From Serripes groenlandicus (lineage: Eukaryota; Mollusca; Bivalvia; Cardiida; Cardiidae), in the NCBI GenBank assembly GCA_031761405.1, contig JASEVX010000012.1:19778871-19842870 (forward strand): 64,000 nt of DNA. The letters run 5' to 3'. The notes below the pieces were generated by a model. That model was not told where the DNA came from, made no database searches, and saw nothing but the letters and a program-made list of their open reading frames with translations. Every line of letters starts with the position of its first letter. The stretch's first letter is position 1. The position numbers and the translations under genes were made by a program. Below, piece after piece: positions 1 through 10,190 of the stretch.

Positions 1-164
1 GTATTGTAGCAAATATTAGCATTGACTATTCTGATGTCTGTTACCTTCATATCATCTACTATTGCCGATCTTTTCATATTGTTTATTGTTAATATAGCAA
101 AACTTTGTATGTTTATTTATTGATCTCCAATAGGAGGAATTAAAAGGAATAAATAAATAAATAA
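1..164. other. Unassigned flank, no gene recognised
   Basis: AT-rich sequence with no recognisable gene. It ends in a short (AAAT)n run that leads directly into the triplet block. Confidence 0.5.
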
Positions 165-165
165 A

Positions 166-257
<92 letters not shown>

Positions 258-266
258 ACTCCACTT

Positions 267-308
<42 letters not shown>

Positions 309-323
309 ACTCCACTTCTACTT

Positions 324-356
<33 letters not shown>

Positions 357-440
357 ACTCCACTTCTACTACTAATAATACTAGCATACTACTCCTTCTA
401 CTACTACTACTAGTACCTCTTCGTTCTACTACTTATACTA
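165..440. repeat. (CTA)n trinucleotide microsatellite with interruptions
   Basis: An almost unbroken run of CTA/TAC triplets, interrupted three times by the same short variant CTTCTAACTCCACTTCTA, so the array was amplified as a block as well as by slippage. The minus strand reads as a valine/glutamate-rich open frame only because the period is three bases. It is not a gene. Confidence 0.95.
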
Positions 441-664
441 CTTGTACCATAGATGATTATATAAGCATTAATAATTGCAATGCAAATCATGATTTCATTC
501 TTTATTTTCAGGGAACAGTGAACCAGAATCCTCCAATGCTTTTGTTTGCTTTATTTGGAAGTAAGAAGAATCAAAAACGCTCACCAGATCTACTGCGATA
601 TCGTCCCGCATCATTGTGGTCATTTCGAAATGTGCTGATTCCATTTTATTGCTAAGAACACAGC

Positions 665-877
665 TTAACTCTTTCAGCGCCTAAGGCAATATTGAGCTTT
701 TTGAAAACAATACAGATTCAGGTGAGTCAGCTCGTAACGAGCTGTCTCACCTGAAATCTGCATTGTTTGGCTGTGAGTTATAAAGATATTCCAAAAATCC
801 TATAAGATGAAAAAAGAGTCGTCCGAGTTTGAACATGGAAAAGTCTACTTTAAACAATTCGGTGCCGAAAGAGTTAA
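665..877. mobile_element. MITE family A (TTAA/CTCTTTCAGCGCC ends), copy 1
   Basis: A 213-bp element bounded by TTAACTCTTTCAGCGCC and its degenerate inverse, with a central palindrome around CAGCTCGTAACGAGCTG. It has no coding capacity. The same element recurs at 4436, 7593, 13449, 34866 and 49070. Terminal TTAA on both sides suggests a piggyBac-type target site; this is inference. Confidence 0.85.
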
Positions 878-1000
878 GACACGCTTATCCTCCTATTGCT
901 TATTTATCTCTTTATGATGTATAAAAGTCTGATGCAGGGAAAGAAACCTATACTATTTGTTTTGAAACCATGCCTTCAAAGATAAATCTAAACAACCCTT

Positions 1001-1235
1001 TTTAACCTTTCCTTCATATACATGTAGACCACTATAGACACCTTTGCAGTAGACAACTTTTTAAACATTGTGACCAATGGAGAAAATGCTCAAAACGACC
1101 AATTTCTCAATTTCCACAATGTTTTCAACCTTTTTCAGTCATTAAACTTTCATTTATAGAGATTTGTCACGTTTTTGCATATATGTTTTCGGGCCCGTCT
1201 GCTGGAGATTTGTTCTATGTGGATAAGGGTTTAAC
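1001..1235. mobile_element. MITE family B, diverged copy
   Basis: Begins with a variant of TTAACCCTTTCCCTCATA and ends with a variant of the inverse. Between them lies the family hairpin, AAACATTGTG...AATTTCTC...CACAATGTTTT. An ORF that starts at 1183 runs out of this element and is accidental. Confidence 0.7.
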
Positions 1236-1861
1236 ATTGACTGTGAAACAACTTATGACAACTTATAGAAATCAATATCGATGTCTGCACTCTAGATACG
1301 CAATAAGAACTCGCAACGTATTTTCTTGTGAAATGTTGACCGCGCTCTTCTGTGAAACGAAGCCAAGGCCGTCGGATCACAAAGCCGTTGCTAAACCTCT
1401 TTAAGCCATCGGTTCATACTAGACGTTCTAGTTAACTATAATACGCAGGGAACAGGACTAGGATAGTCCTGGGCTTACGAGGTACAATGAATGCCCAGAT
1501 GGGCCGCACATACTCACGGGTGATTTCATTGTTCGACTACATTTTCCCCGTAACATCTGACGAAGTGTTGACCTCAATGAGTCAATGTCATCTTGCATAA
1601 TATGACGTTACAACGGAGCGCAGTACGACCCAATTTCCCTTGGTTCAGATTACATATGTTTTTGTTTTATTTTGCTTTCATGCAATGTTCAATACTATTT
1701 AAGCTATTTAGATTCATGATTCAATATGTGTTCATTCAGTTAATGTTCACACAGCCAAGTTTCTAGAAACAAAAATACATATATAATTACAAGACAAATA
1801 TATTCAACAAACACATATAGATCTATGATAATGAACGGGATATTTTTTAAACTTATATATA
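1236..1861. other. Intergenic, no gene recognised
   Basis: No coding signature or RNA gene seen. The sequence is mixed AT-rich, with some CpG around 1360-1620. Confidence 0.4.
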
Positions 1862-2118
1862 CATTTTTTCTTGTTAAGGCTTTACTCGGTGCATAGCTTA
1901 ATTCGAAGATATTTGTAATACACATGTATACATTCTTTCGTGTTAGGCTTTACGCGTTGCATAGCTTAATTCGAAGATATTTTTTAAACATATCTATATA
2001 CATTCTTTCTTGTTAAGGCTTTAGTCGTTGCATAGCTTAATTCGAAGATATTTTTTAAACATATGTATACATTCTTTCTTGTTAAGGCTTTTCTCGTTGC
2101 ATTGCTTAATTCGAAGAA
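1862..2118. repeat. 69-70 bp tandem repeat, four units
   Basis: Units start at about 1862, 1931, 2001 and 2070, each opening with a variant of CATTCTTTCTTGTTAAGGC and containing GCATAGCTTAATTCGAAGAT. The last unit is truncated in a poly-A run. Confidence 0.9.
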
Positions 2119-2214
2119 AAAAAAGTTGACATTTCGTTTATTCTCAACATAGACGATGTTACCATGTGATTTGCAATAAAGACACCAAACATTTATTAAA
2201 TCAGACAGTGTGAC

Positions 2215-2280
2215 ATAGTTGATAACTCGAAGTCATTTCGTTGGTCTGTGGAATTCGAGTTAACGAGAGTGAACTGTATG
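2215..2280. mobile_element. Partial terminal repeat of MITE family H
   Basis: The GATAACTCGAAG ... CGAGTTAACG inverted pair ending in ACTGTA matches the 3' ends of the full elements at 5149 and 36473. Only one end is present here. Confidence 0.5.
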
Positions 2281-2373
2281 TGCATAATATTTATACATGT
2301 AATTGAAAATTAACTGATTAATCAACAAGTATATTGGATGCCTTGCCTATTACAAGTTATAAATATAAGGGCC

Positions 2374-2585
2374 GAGCCCTTGCAAGTCAGTCAGTAGCGT
2401 GCTGTCAATTCAAGGGTTGTGAGTAAGAGCCCTTGCAGATCAGTCAGTAGCGTGCTGTCAATTCAAGGGTTGTGAGTACGAGCCCTTGTAGCTCAGTCAG
2501 TAGCGTGCTGTCAATTCAAGGGTAGTGAGTACGAGCCCTTGCAGCTCAGTCAGTAGCGTGCTGTCAATTCAAGGGTTGTGAGTAC
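2374..2585 (+). repeat. 53-bp tandem repeat made from a SINE tRNA-like head
   Basis: Four units start at 2374, 2427, 2480 and 2533, each reading GAGCCCTTGCAGCTCAGTCA with an A-box-like core and ending GGGTTGTGAGTAC. The unit is the 5' part of the tRNA-derived head seen intact at 37637. The SINE body follows at 2586, so the head of one SINE was multiplied in place. Confidence 0.85.
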
Positions 2586-2762
2586 GAGCACCAGCTCGGC
2601 CAACATTTTTTCCAACGCATCATTCCTCTTCTACCAATTTGCTGGCATTATATGTGGTAAATCAGCCAGCTGCTTTTGAAAGGCTGTTGTGTGTAGTACT
2701 GGTATGAGAAAGCCAGGAAACACACCGGTAGGTGAACATGTCATCGTGATATGACTGATATT
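2586..2762 (+). mobile_element. SINE family S1 body
   Basis: Continues from the multiplied head with CTCGGCCAAC, then ATTTGCTGGC...AAATCAGCCAGCTGCTTT, GTGTAGTACTGGTATGAGAA and AGGTGAACATGTCATCGTGA, the S1 body and the core shared with other SINEs in the window. The final A-rich tail is interrupted by the MITE at 2773. Confidence 0.75.
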
Positions 2763-2772
2763 TTTTTGAAAT

Positions 2773-3240
2773 GGTGCTGAACTCCAGATGGAGATTTAAA
2801 AAAAAAGGGCAAAGTTGACACTTCTGCAAATATTGCTAAATGTGACAATAAAGTAAGTAATAAATAGTTCAAAACTTTTTAGCAGTAAATTTTGAAAAAC
2901 AGTTAATTGAAAGTCATGAAAATGTAAACAATTTTGCTTACTGAAAATGTCTACCCAGTAAAAATGAAGCAAAACGATCAATATTTAAATGTTTATTGTA
3001 CTGGAAAGTGAAAGTATCACTCTTGTTTTATCCAAAATTATGATTCTAATATTTAAAGACAAATTTTGAATGTACAAAATGTTGCTTACTGGGTATGTCT
3101 ATCCAGTACAGATGAAGCATACACGATCAATGTTTAGATGTTTATTGTACTGGAAAGTAGAAGTATTACTCTAATTTTATCCAAAAGACGATTTCTTTTA
3201 AAACTTTGACTATACAATTTATAATCTGGAGTTCAGCACC
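2773..3240. mobile_element. MITE family F (GGTGCTGAACTCCAGAT ends), copy 1
   Basis: Perfect 17-bp terminal inverted repeats (GGTGCTGAACTCCAGAT and inverse) enclose about 468 bp of AT-rich non-coding DNA. An internal segment (about 2920-3040) is repeated in direct orientation at about 3070-3190, which makes this copy longer than the 309-bp copy at 52435. Confidence 0.9.
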
Positions 3241-3465
3241 CAAATCAATCTACATAAGTATAATTAAAAGGAAGACATTGATCCTCTATTAATCAGTCTC
3301 TGCTTGTGATATTTTCTTATGTGTTTATCTTATCACTTATTTTTATGTTGACGTTAAAATTTATTATTATATCATAGTTTCTCATACCTCCAAAACTTTG
3401 ATTTGTCCTTTGTAAATACATCAACGATTAATTACGGAAGTTTCAACAAGCTTCCGATAACACGT

Positions 3466-3660
3466 TGGCCCTTGATGCACATGCAGCCAGGCAGACGACT
3501 TTTGAAAACATTGTGGCAAAAGGAGATATTGCTTAACATGAGCAATTTCTCCTTTTTGTCATAACGTTTTCAACTTAATTCAATAATTAAAATTTCATCT
3601 TTAGATAATTTTCATTATTTTCCCAGTATCTGCTATATATATTTGATGCATTTTGGGAAA
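3466..3660. mobile_element. MITE family B, partial copy
   Basis: Contains the family hairpin from GCAGACGACTTTTGAAAACA through ATGAGCAATTTCTCC, then the AATAATTAAAATTTCAT linker. One terminus is missing. Confidence 0.6.
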
Positions 3661-3725
3661 GACAGGATTACGGTATTAGACTGTTTACTTCAATTTTGCA
3701 GTTTGACGATGCAGTGTGATTAATT

Positions 3726-3957
3726 TAACCCTTTCTCTTATACGACAATTCTGCAACAGACGACTTTGAACATATCTTGTCAAAAAATAGAAAATCTCTA
3801 TAATTGAATGTATAACCTATGACTAAAAGTGGAAAACATTGTGTCAATAGGATAAATTCCTCGTTTTGAGCAATTTCTTCTTTTGTCACTATGTTTTCAA
3901 AAAGCCGTCTACTGCAGAGGCGTCAGAAAGCGTCTATATGAGGGAAAGGGTTAACAG
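3726..3957. mobile_element. MITE family B, complete copy
   Basis: Starts with TTAACCCTTTCTCTTATACG and ends with TATGAGGGAAAGGGTTAA. The interior has ATAGAAAATCTCTATAATTG and an AAAACATTGTG...CACTATGTTTTC hairpin. A second, 5'-truncated copy follows to about 4080. Confidence 0.9.
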
Positions 3958-4169
3958 AAAAGTTCAACGTTGAGAATAGACATGGCAATTTTTTTTTTCA
4001 TTTTGCCACAATGTTTCAAATCTTGTCCGCTGCAGAGTTGTCAGAATGCGGCTACATGTGAACAAAAAAGTCTAAAATAATTTCTATTAATTTTATCTCA
4101 AAACTTACTTTTTTATACATTTTCTTTGAAATAAACAGATACATATCTCTGACTTTGTGTCCTTTATTG

Positions 4170-4430
4170 TATTATGATGAACACTGTATATATACCTACA
4201 TTACATAAGTACGAACACTGTAAAAGTACGAATGTTTGTATAAGTACGATTTCATACTATTTATTTATACATTGTTCATACATTGTTCATACTTATATGA
4301 AATATTCGTACCTTAATAATAAGTTTACCAGTATTCCTGTCTAACCTATTAAAAACGAACAGTGAATACGTTTTGAAATTGTTTATATACGAACAGTGTA
4401 TAAACACGAACAAAATGTATTTTTGGAAAA
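4170..4430. repeat. Irregular TACGAACAGTGTATA repeat patch
   Basis: Direct and inverted copies of words such as AAGTACGAACACTGTA, ATACATTGTTCATAC and ACGAACAGTGTATA are packed into 260 bp. No open frame. This is probably a decayed foldback element or locally expanded repeat. Confidence 0.55.
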
Positions 4431-4435
4431 GTGTT

Positions 4436-4648
4436 TTAACTCTTTCAGCGCCAAAGGCAATATTGAGCTTTTTGCAAACAATACAGATTCAGGTGAGTCA
4501 GCTCGTGACGAGCTGTCTCACCTAAAATCTGCATTGTTTGGCTGTGAGTTATAAAAATATTCTAAAAATCCTATAACATGAAAATAGAGTCGTCCGAGTT
4601 TGAACACGGATGCGTCTACTTTAAACAATTTGGCGCTGAAAGGGTTAA
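4436..4648. mobile_element. MITE family A, copy 2
   Basis: 213 bp from TTAACTCTTTCAGCGCCAAA to GGCGCTGAAAGGGTTAA, with the central CAGCTCGTGACGAGCTG palindrome. It is closely similar to copy 1. Confidence 0.9.
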
Positions 4649-4856
4649 ACAGATACTCAAACAATACCGACCCAAACACTACGATAACAGATTAATGTCT
4701 TCATGAGTCCAGGTCGAGAAAAAGTATTTAACCGTAGAGATGATGATGACGAGTCAAGTGCGACGCTGATTCAATCCTTTCCCCAAATCTTTTTGATGTT
4801 TTCAAACATGATCTGTATTCGACCATGGGTTAAACTTGACTTTTCGTACTAATCAC

Positions 4857-5092
4857 GGCACGGCCAACTTTCTTTCCGACGATTGACAAAAGTCAATGCG
4901 ACATGCGTCATTCGTCTTCCACCAATGGGCTTAGTCTATGTGGAAAAGCAGCCAGTTGCTTGGGAAGATTGTTGTGTGGAGTACTGGTGTGAGAAAACCA
5001 GGAAATGCATGAGTAGGTGAACTGGCCGCCGTGATATAACTGAGAAATTGTTAGAAACGGCGTTAAACCCCAAACAATCAATCAACGTACTA
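4857..5092 (+). mobile_element. SINE family S1, head-truncated
   Basis: Starts in the head/body junction (CACGGCCAACTTTCTTTCCG) and carries ATTGACAAAAGTCAATGCGA, AAGCAGCCAGTTGCTTGG and the shared 3' core GTGATATAACTGA...AACGGCGTTAAACCCC. It ends in a CAATCAATCAA tail. Confidence 0.85.
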
Positions 5093-5148
5093 ACATATTA
5101 CCCTGCTGAACTCATCTAGCGATGAACGGTGTTTTAAATGAGATGTGC

Positions 5149-5471
5149 AGTCGAGTGGACTCGCGATAACCCAAACATTCGAATACATCGTTAAGCTCAA
5201 ACTAATTCCAGAAACGGATCTGTATTTTGAAAAAAATGAAGGTAGTAGCCGTTCTGGATGCTCGAACGACTAATCAGAACGTCTGCTGCGCTGTTTCATT
5301 GGCATAAGTTTACAACTTGGTTATTTTCTTTTATACACAGCTTAATATAAATGAATTAGGTAGCTGTCAATGCATGTATTAAGCGTACAAACAGCGATCG
5401 CTCAAACACGTCGATAACTCGAAGTAAATGATTTGCCCCTTTTGAAATCGAGTTATCGTGATTACACTGTA
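5149..5471. mobile_element. MITE family H, copy 1
   Basis: About 320 bp with related ends: the left end reads GTCGAGTGGACTCGCGATAA and the right end CGAGTTATCGTGATTACACT. The interior has CCAGAAACGGATCTGTAT, as in the copy at 36473. Non-coding. Ends that resemble Tc1/mariner-type TA-flanked elements are an inference. Confidence 0.7.
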
Positions 5472-5519
5472 TACTAGTAATAAGATGTTGCAGCATAAGC
5501 CTTTATGGCTGGCCTTTTC

Positions 5520-5740
5520 CATTAAGGTGCCTCCCCGTCATGTAGCTGCTTGCAGACCCTTTTTAACTTTATCACGACAGTCTGTTTACGTCAATTCGTT
5601 GATGCATTCTGTCGGCACCACGCCTGACTTGCTGGTGTCAGTATAACGAGGCCAAAAGTACTTGTTTGCTACCAAGTAAACACCGTTATATAACTGTAAA
5701 TCTTCGAAAGCGGCATAAAACACCATACAAATAAATAAGA
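5520..5740 (+). mobile_element. SINE remnant, tail region
   Basis: Keeps the SINE 3' portion (CTTGCTGGTGTCAGTATAAC, ACCGTTATATAACTG, GAAAGCGGCATAAAACACCA) with an AAATAAATAA tail. The head is not recognisable. Confidence 0.55.
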
Positions 5741-5848
5741 ACATTGTGTTTAATGAGCCACATCAGACAAACAGAGACTTACAGAGGATTTGAATATTCT
5801 TGAAGTTACAATCATATTGCATTGATGTAGCTTCCAATATATCATTGC

Positions 5849-6160
5849 TTACACCCCCACCCCTATAAAGAATAGACAAACAAGTAAAAGTAAAGAAACG
5901 TATTTGTTTAATATAATGTCATCTATTTTGAAAGGGCCAGCCATTTCTGGCTTATGAGGCACCTTCGCAGGCTTATTTCCCGAATCATGTAATATTTGCC
6001 GGGCACCAGGCAGACGGAAATTCGGTACCATTATGAAACTACTTGTCGGCTCACCAACCTGCCATATAAGAACTGACTCCAGTGTTGCTTCTGTGACTAT
6101 AACATTCAACTTATGCCCGCAACGTGGATTCCTTAACCGCTAGGCTATCGGGACGGGTAA
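5849..6160 (-). mobile_element. Probable tRNA-headed repeat on the minus strand
   Basis: The minus strand at 6160-6120 reads TAGCCTAGCGGTTAAGGA, an A-box-like tRNA head, followed downstream by non-coding sequence. An 86-aa minus-strand ORF here has no recognisable domain and is treated as chance. Confidence 0.4.
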
Positions 6161-6189
6161 ACATCTGCCATGTTTGTTAATATTGATAA

Positions 6190-7255
6190 TGACATTTCGT
6201 TTCGCCTAGGAAATGCCGCTATACCATTAGTGCTCTCAGCGCCTTGATACGCCAAGCTTGGTCCCTGAACTGCACATTTGTAAAGTTGACATTTTATCAT
6301 AAACGTCTCCAGAGCCTTCGACGATTCTTGTGCAACTAAATATAAGTGAAAAGCCTGACGACCAACTGCACAATGACATATCGTTTCCCCTAGCAAATGC
6401 CGCTGTGCCATTGGTATTTTCAGCGCTTTGATACGCCAAGCGTAGTCCTCGAATAACACATTTGTAAAGTTGACATTTTATTATAAACGTCTCCAGAGCA
6501 TTCGACGATGCTTGTGAAACTAAAAATAAGTGAAAAGCCTGACTACCAAATGCACAATGACATATCGTTTCGCCTAGCAAATGCCGCCAAGCTTAGGCCC
6601 TAAATTGCACATTTGTATAATTGACATTTTATCATTAACATCTCCATAGCCTTCGACGTTTCTTGTGCAATTTAATATAAGGGAAAAGCCTGACGACCAA
6701 ATGCGCAATGACATATCGTCTCGCTTAGCAAATGCCGCTGTACCATCGGTGTTTTCAGTTTTTGATACGCCAAGCTTAGTTCATGAACTGCACATTTGTA
6801 TAATTGACATTCTATCATAAACGTCGCCAGAGCCTTCGATGATTCGCAACTAAATATAAGTGAAAAGCCTGACTACCAACGACGCAACGACATATCGCGT
6901 CGCCTAGCAAATGCTGCTATACCACAAGTATTTTCAGCGCTTTGATACGCCAAGCTTAGTTCCTGAATTGCACATTTTATCATAAACGTCCCATGAGCCT
7001 CCAATGATGCTTTTGCAACTCAATAAAAGTAAAAAGCCTGACTACCAAAGACACAGTCACGAAGATCGATACATGAGCATCATGTTTGTTCATATTCACA
7101 AGGACATATCTTTTGGCCGTTTGTAACCATCATTTGTTTCAGCGTTTTTAAATACCAAGGTAAATCCCTCAATTATACATGCGTAGAGTTAACATTCTTC
7201 ATAAACATCAACATGAGCTTCGACGTTGACTCATACCACTAAACAACAGTGACGA
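6190..7255. repeat. 183-bp satellite, about six units
   Basis: The word AAATGCCGCTATACCATT or a variant recurs at about 6211, 6394, 6577, 6728 and 6908, giving a period near 183 bp with one shortened unit. A strongly diverged unit runs to about 7255. Each unit carries CAGCGCTTTGATACGCCAAG and CCAGAGCCTTCGACGATTC. Minus-strand ORFs of 104 and 114 aa are readings of the satellite, not genes. Confidence 0.9.
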
Positions 7256-7592
7256 TCGTGTCACGACAGTCTGGAGGCTGATCGCAAGGGGCGGGGGCGG
7301 GGGAAACATTCACTCAGTTCGGTTCTCATCTGACGTTACATCCGAATGACACCTGACGTTTCCACCTGGTTCCCCTCATTGCCCACGTAAAGAGTTTTAA
7401 CGACATGGAACCGGAAACCAGAACATTTTTTTACTAGTATTATGGGAAAAGAATTAACGCTCTCTGTATTATTTACTAAACAATTGAGCCACGTCAAGCT
7501 ATTTGGGGCCTTGGCCTTTTCTAACATACAACAAATCTACAGAAGATGACTAAGAAAATATGAAAATTAATATCTAAATGAAAGTAAACTTA
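7256..7592. other. Intergenic, no gene recognised
   Basis: No domain, RNA gene or known repeat recognised. A short G-run (GGGGCGGGGGCGGGGG) lies near 7288. Confidence 0.4.
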
Positions 7593-7805
7593 TTAACTCT
7601 TTCAGCGCCAAAGGCAATATTGAGGGTTTTGCAAACAATACAGATTCAGGCGAGTCAGCTCGTAACGAGCTGTCTCACCTGAAATCAGCATTGTTTGCCT
7701 TTTAGTTATAAAAATATTCCAAATGTATTATACCAAGAGAAATGGATACGCCCGATTTTGAACGTGGAAGAGTCTACTTTAAACAATTCGGCGCTGAAAG
7801 AGTTA
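7593..7805. mobile_element. MITE family A, copy 3
   Basis: Begins TTAACTCTTTCAGCGCC and ends GGCGCTGAAAGAGTTAA, with the central CAGCTCGTAACGAGCTG palindrome. The plus-strand ORF at 7695 runs through it by chance. Confidence 0.9.
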
Positions 7806-8907
7806 AATAGAGTTGAAAACATTGTTGGGAAATGGATAATTGCTCAGTTTGGCGAAACATTTCCAAACTCCATCTGCTACAGATGTGTGAGGATGCGTGT
7901 GCACGTGGTACGTGTGCAGGTGGGAATGGGTACAATGAAGACATCGGTGAACCTAATCATCTGCACAGTTTCACCATAGTCAATTATCACTGTTCGTTTA
8001 AATGCATCGCAGACATAGATCCATCTATTTGAAGAAATAGGCAAAAAAAACTACTTTACCTATAGACCCAATGCAAATTTGTAGTTTTTAAATAAGGGCG
8101 AAAATCGGAGCGCCAATATGACCCCGAAATTGCCAGGCGTGGCTCGATTCTTTAATCGCGCCCAGACTCGGATATCCTTTCCGTAGACACCATTAAAGTT
8201 TTAAAATACCGTGAAATACACGATAAAACCCACCTTCGGGCCGCGTCAGATATTTCAGAGTATTATTGACTCCCCGGTCTGACGTCATTTTACATCGTAT
8301 CGGCGTAATGCTATAGTGGCTAAACTTACAGTATTTAGCACAACAGTTGCATCTATGGCTATAGTACATGTACACAAGCAGTGCAGACGACTCTGGTGAG
8401 ACTGTGCGGCTGCAGTGCGCAAGGATAACAAGGCCCCAATATCGCTTGGCGTGGAATTAATATACAAACGCAAAGAGAACTGGATACAAATGGTTGGAAA
8501 AGTATTCACACTGGTAACATGAGTGATGTAAGTCATTAGGGTATAGAATACTGACGTTTAACTCTCCGGTTTAATGGGGCGTCATTTTTAATGGGTTACT
8601 TTAAAATGTAACATCCTCGTCACGTTTTGAGACATAAAATGTTTTAAATGTTGAAAGTTCATAGCTATTTTAATAATGTCCTTGATTTCCTTGAATGTGC
8701 CAGTAGAAGACAAACATATTTTGTAACCAAATAAGGTATCACATTTTCACACTTAAAAAAAGGCTTAATGCATGGAAAAAATTTACACCTAGAAGTTATA
8801 ACCTTGAGGAATTATAAAGTTTAAGAAATAGCAATACCATTAAAAATGTAAATTGATATGGTTCTTTAAAGGTTAACACTCGTAACATATTTTAAGAGCC
8901 GTGTTCT
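7806..8907. other. Intergenic, no gene recognised
   Basis: About 1.1 kb with no convincing gene. The stretch 8095-8300 is richer in CpG than its surroundings but shows no ORF of note and no tRNA or snRNA pattern. Confidence 0.4.
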
Positions 8908-9137
8908 TTAACCCTTTCCCTCATACGACAATTCTGCAGCAGAAGACTTTGAACATTTTTTGTCAGAAAATAGAAAATCTGTTTAATTGAATGGATAACC
9001 TATGACAAAAAGTGGAAAACATTGTGGCAAAAGGAGAAATTGCACGTTTTGTTCAATCTCTTCTTTTGTCACTATGTTTTTAAAAAGCCGTCTGCTGCAG
9101 AGGCGTCAGAAAGCGTCTATATGAGGGAAAGGGTTAA
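8908..9137. mobile_element. MITE family B, complete copy
   Basis: Bounded by TTAACCCTTTCCCTCATACG and TATGAGGGAAAGGGTTAA, with TCTGCAGCAGAAGACTTTGA near the left end and GTCTGCTGCAGAGGCGTCAG near the right. The 123-aa plus-strand ORF from 9022 starts in the element hairpin and is not supported as a gene. Confidence 0.92.
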
Positions 9138-9639
9138 CAGTTTGGCCGCCTCGATGGTAGAAATTAAAATGCGTCTGCAACGCTTTTGCACTTACAACAA
9201 AGCATCAACAGACGACCTTGCAAACACTATTGAGAATCTCTACAGTTGTATTGAGAAATACAGTGGGCAACATGCCCGTGGGTATACAGTATTAAACAAT
9301 GTACATATTAACATAGGTTATAAACAAAATATTACAAATATTAGCGTACCCATATATTTTAAACATTATATCCAGCGTTTGAACACACTGTAATTTTACA
9401 TAAAACTTATACTTGCCATTAACTGAAAATATAAGTAGTGTACATAATACAGTATAAACCTTGAATACATATGAAATTTGTTGTGGTAAAGCGTGAAGGG
9501 GTAAATATGCCTTTTATTCAAAATACAAAGTTTTTCGCAATTCAAATAATTTAAAAACAAACATTGACACATTCTTAATTAATTTTGGACTGCAAAGGCG
9601 TCAAAATGCACCTGCAGGTTGGACTATGGTTAATGTTAT

Positions 9640-9890
9640 TTTCCTATAACAAAGGTTGATATTTGCCAGGTACCACAAAACCATTGCTCAAAACCAGCAA
9701 TTTCTCATTTTGCCACAATGTTTTCAACATTTTACAGTAAATATACCCTCATTTATAGGGCTTTTCTATATATATATATATATGTCTAGATGTTTCCAAA
9801 GTCGTCCGCTGCAGATTTGTTGTATGTGGGTAAGTTTTAAGATAGATGGCAAAATATTGAGTAATTTCTCCTGAAGACAAATGCTTCCAA
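9640..9890. mobile_element. MITE family B, degenerate copy
   Basis: Retains AGCAATTTCTCATTTTGCCA, CACAATGTTTTCAAC, GTCCGCTGCAGATTTGTTGT and a (TA)n stretch. The left terminus is eroded. Confidence 0.55.
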
Positions 9891-10190
9891 ATGTATTTAA
9901 AAAAACCGATCCTTTCAATTATTGAGAGATTCAATTTTTTTTATTTATTAGTAGTCCGCTCAAGAATTTGTTAAATTTTAGAAAGGGCTAAATACGAATG
10001 AAATCGTTCAAAATTAAATTGCGATCTTAACAATTGCGGAATAATGGTTTTAACACGTGACTTTCAAAGGCAAGCTTTCACATGATAATGATCGACGATA
10101 AAGATTAACATTTATCCCCGTACAACACATCAGTAACGGAAGACGTTGAAAAGATTCAGGAAAAGATAAAGAAACCCTCTGTAAATGAAA

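Noticed and set aside
52..387. 111-aa valine-rich minus-strand ORF
   Set aside because: A reading of the CTA triplet array.
6145..6580. Two 104-114 aa minus-strand ORFs
   Set aside because: They lie in the 183-bp satellite and change frame between units.
9022..9393. 123-aa plus-strand ORF
   Set aside because: The first third is family B MITE; the rest has no domain and no splice or promoter context.
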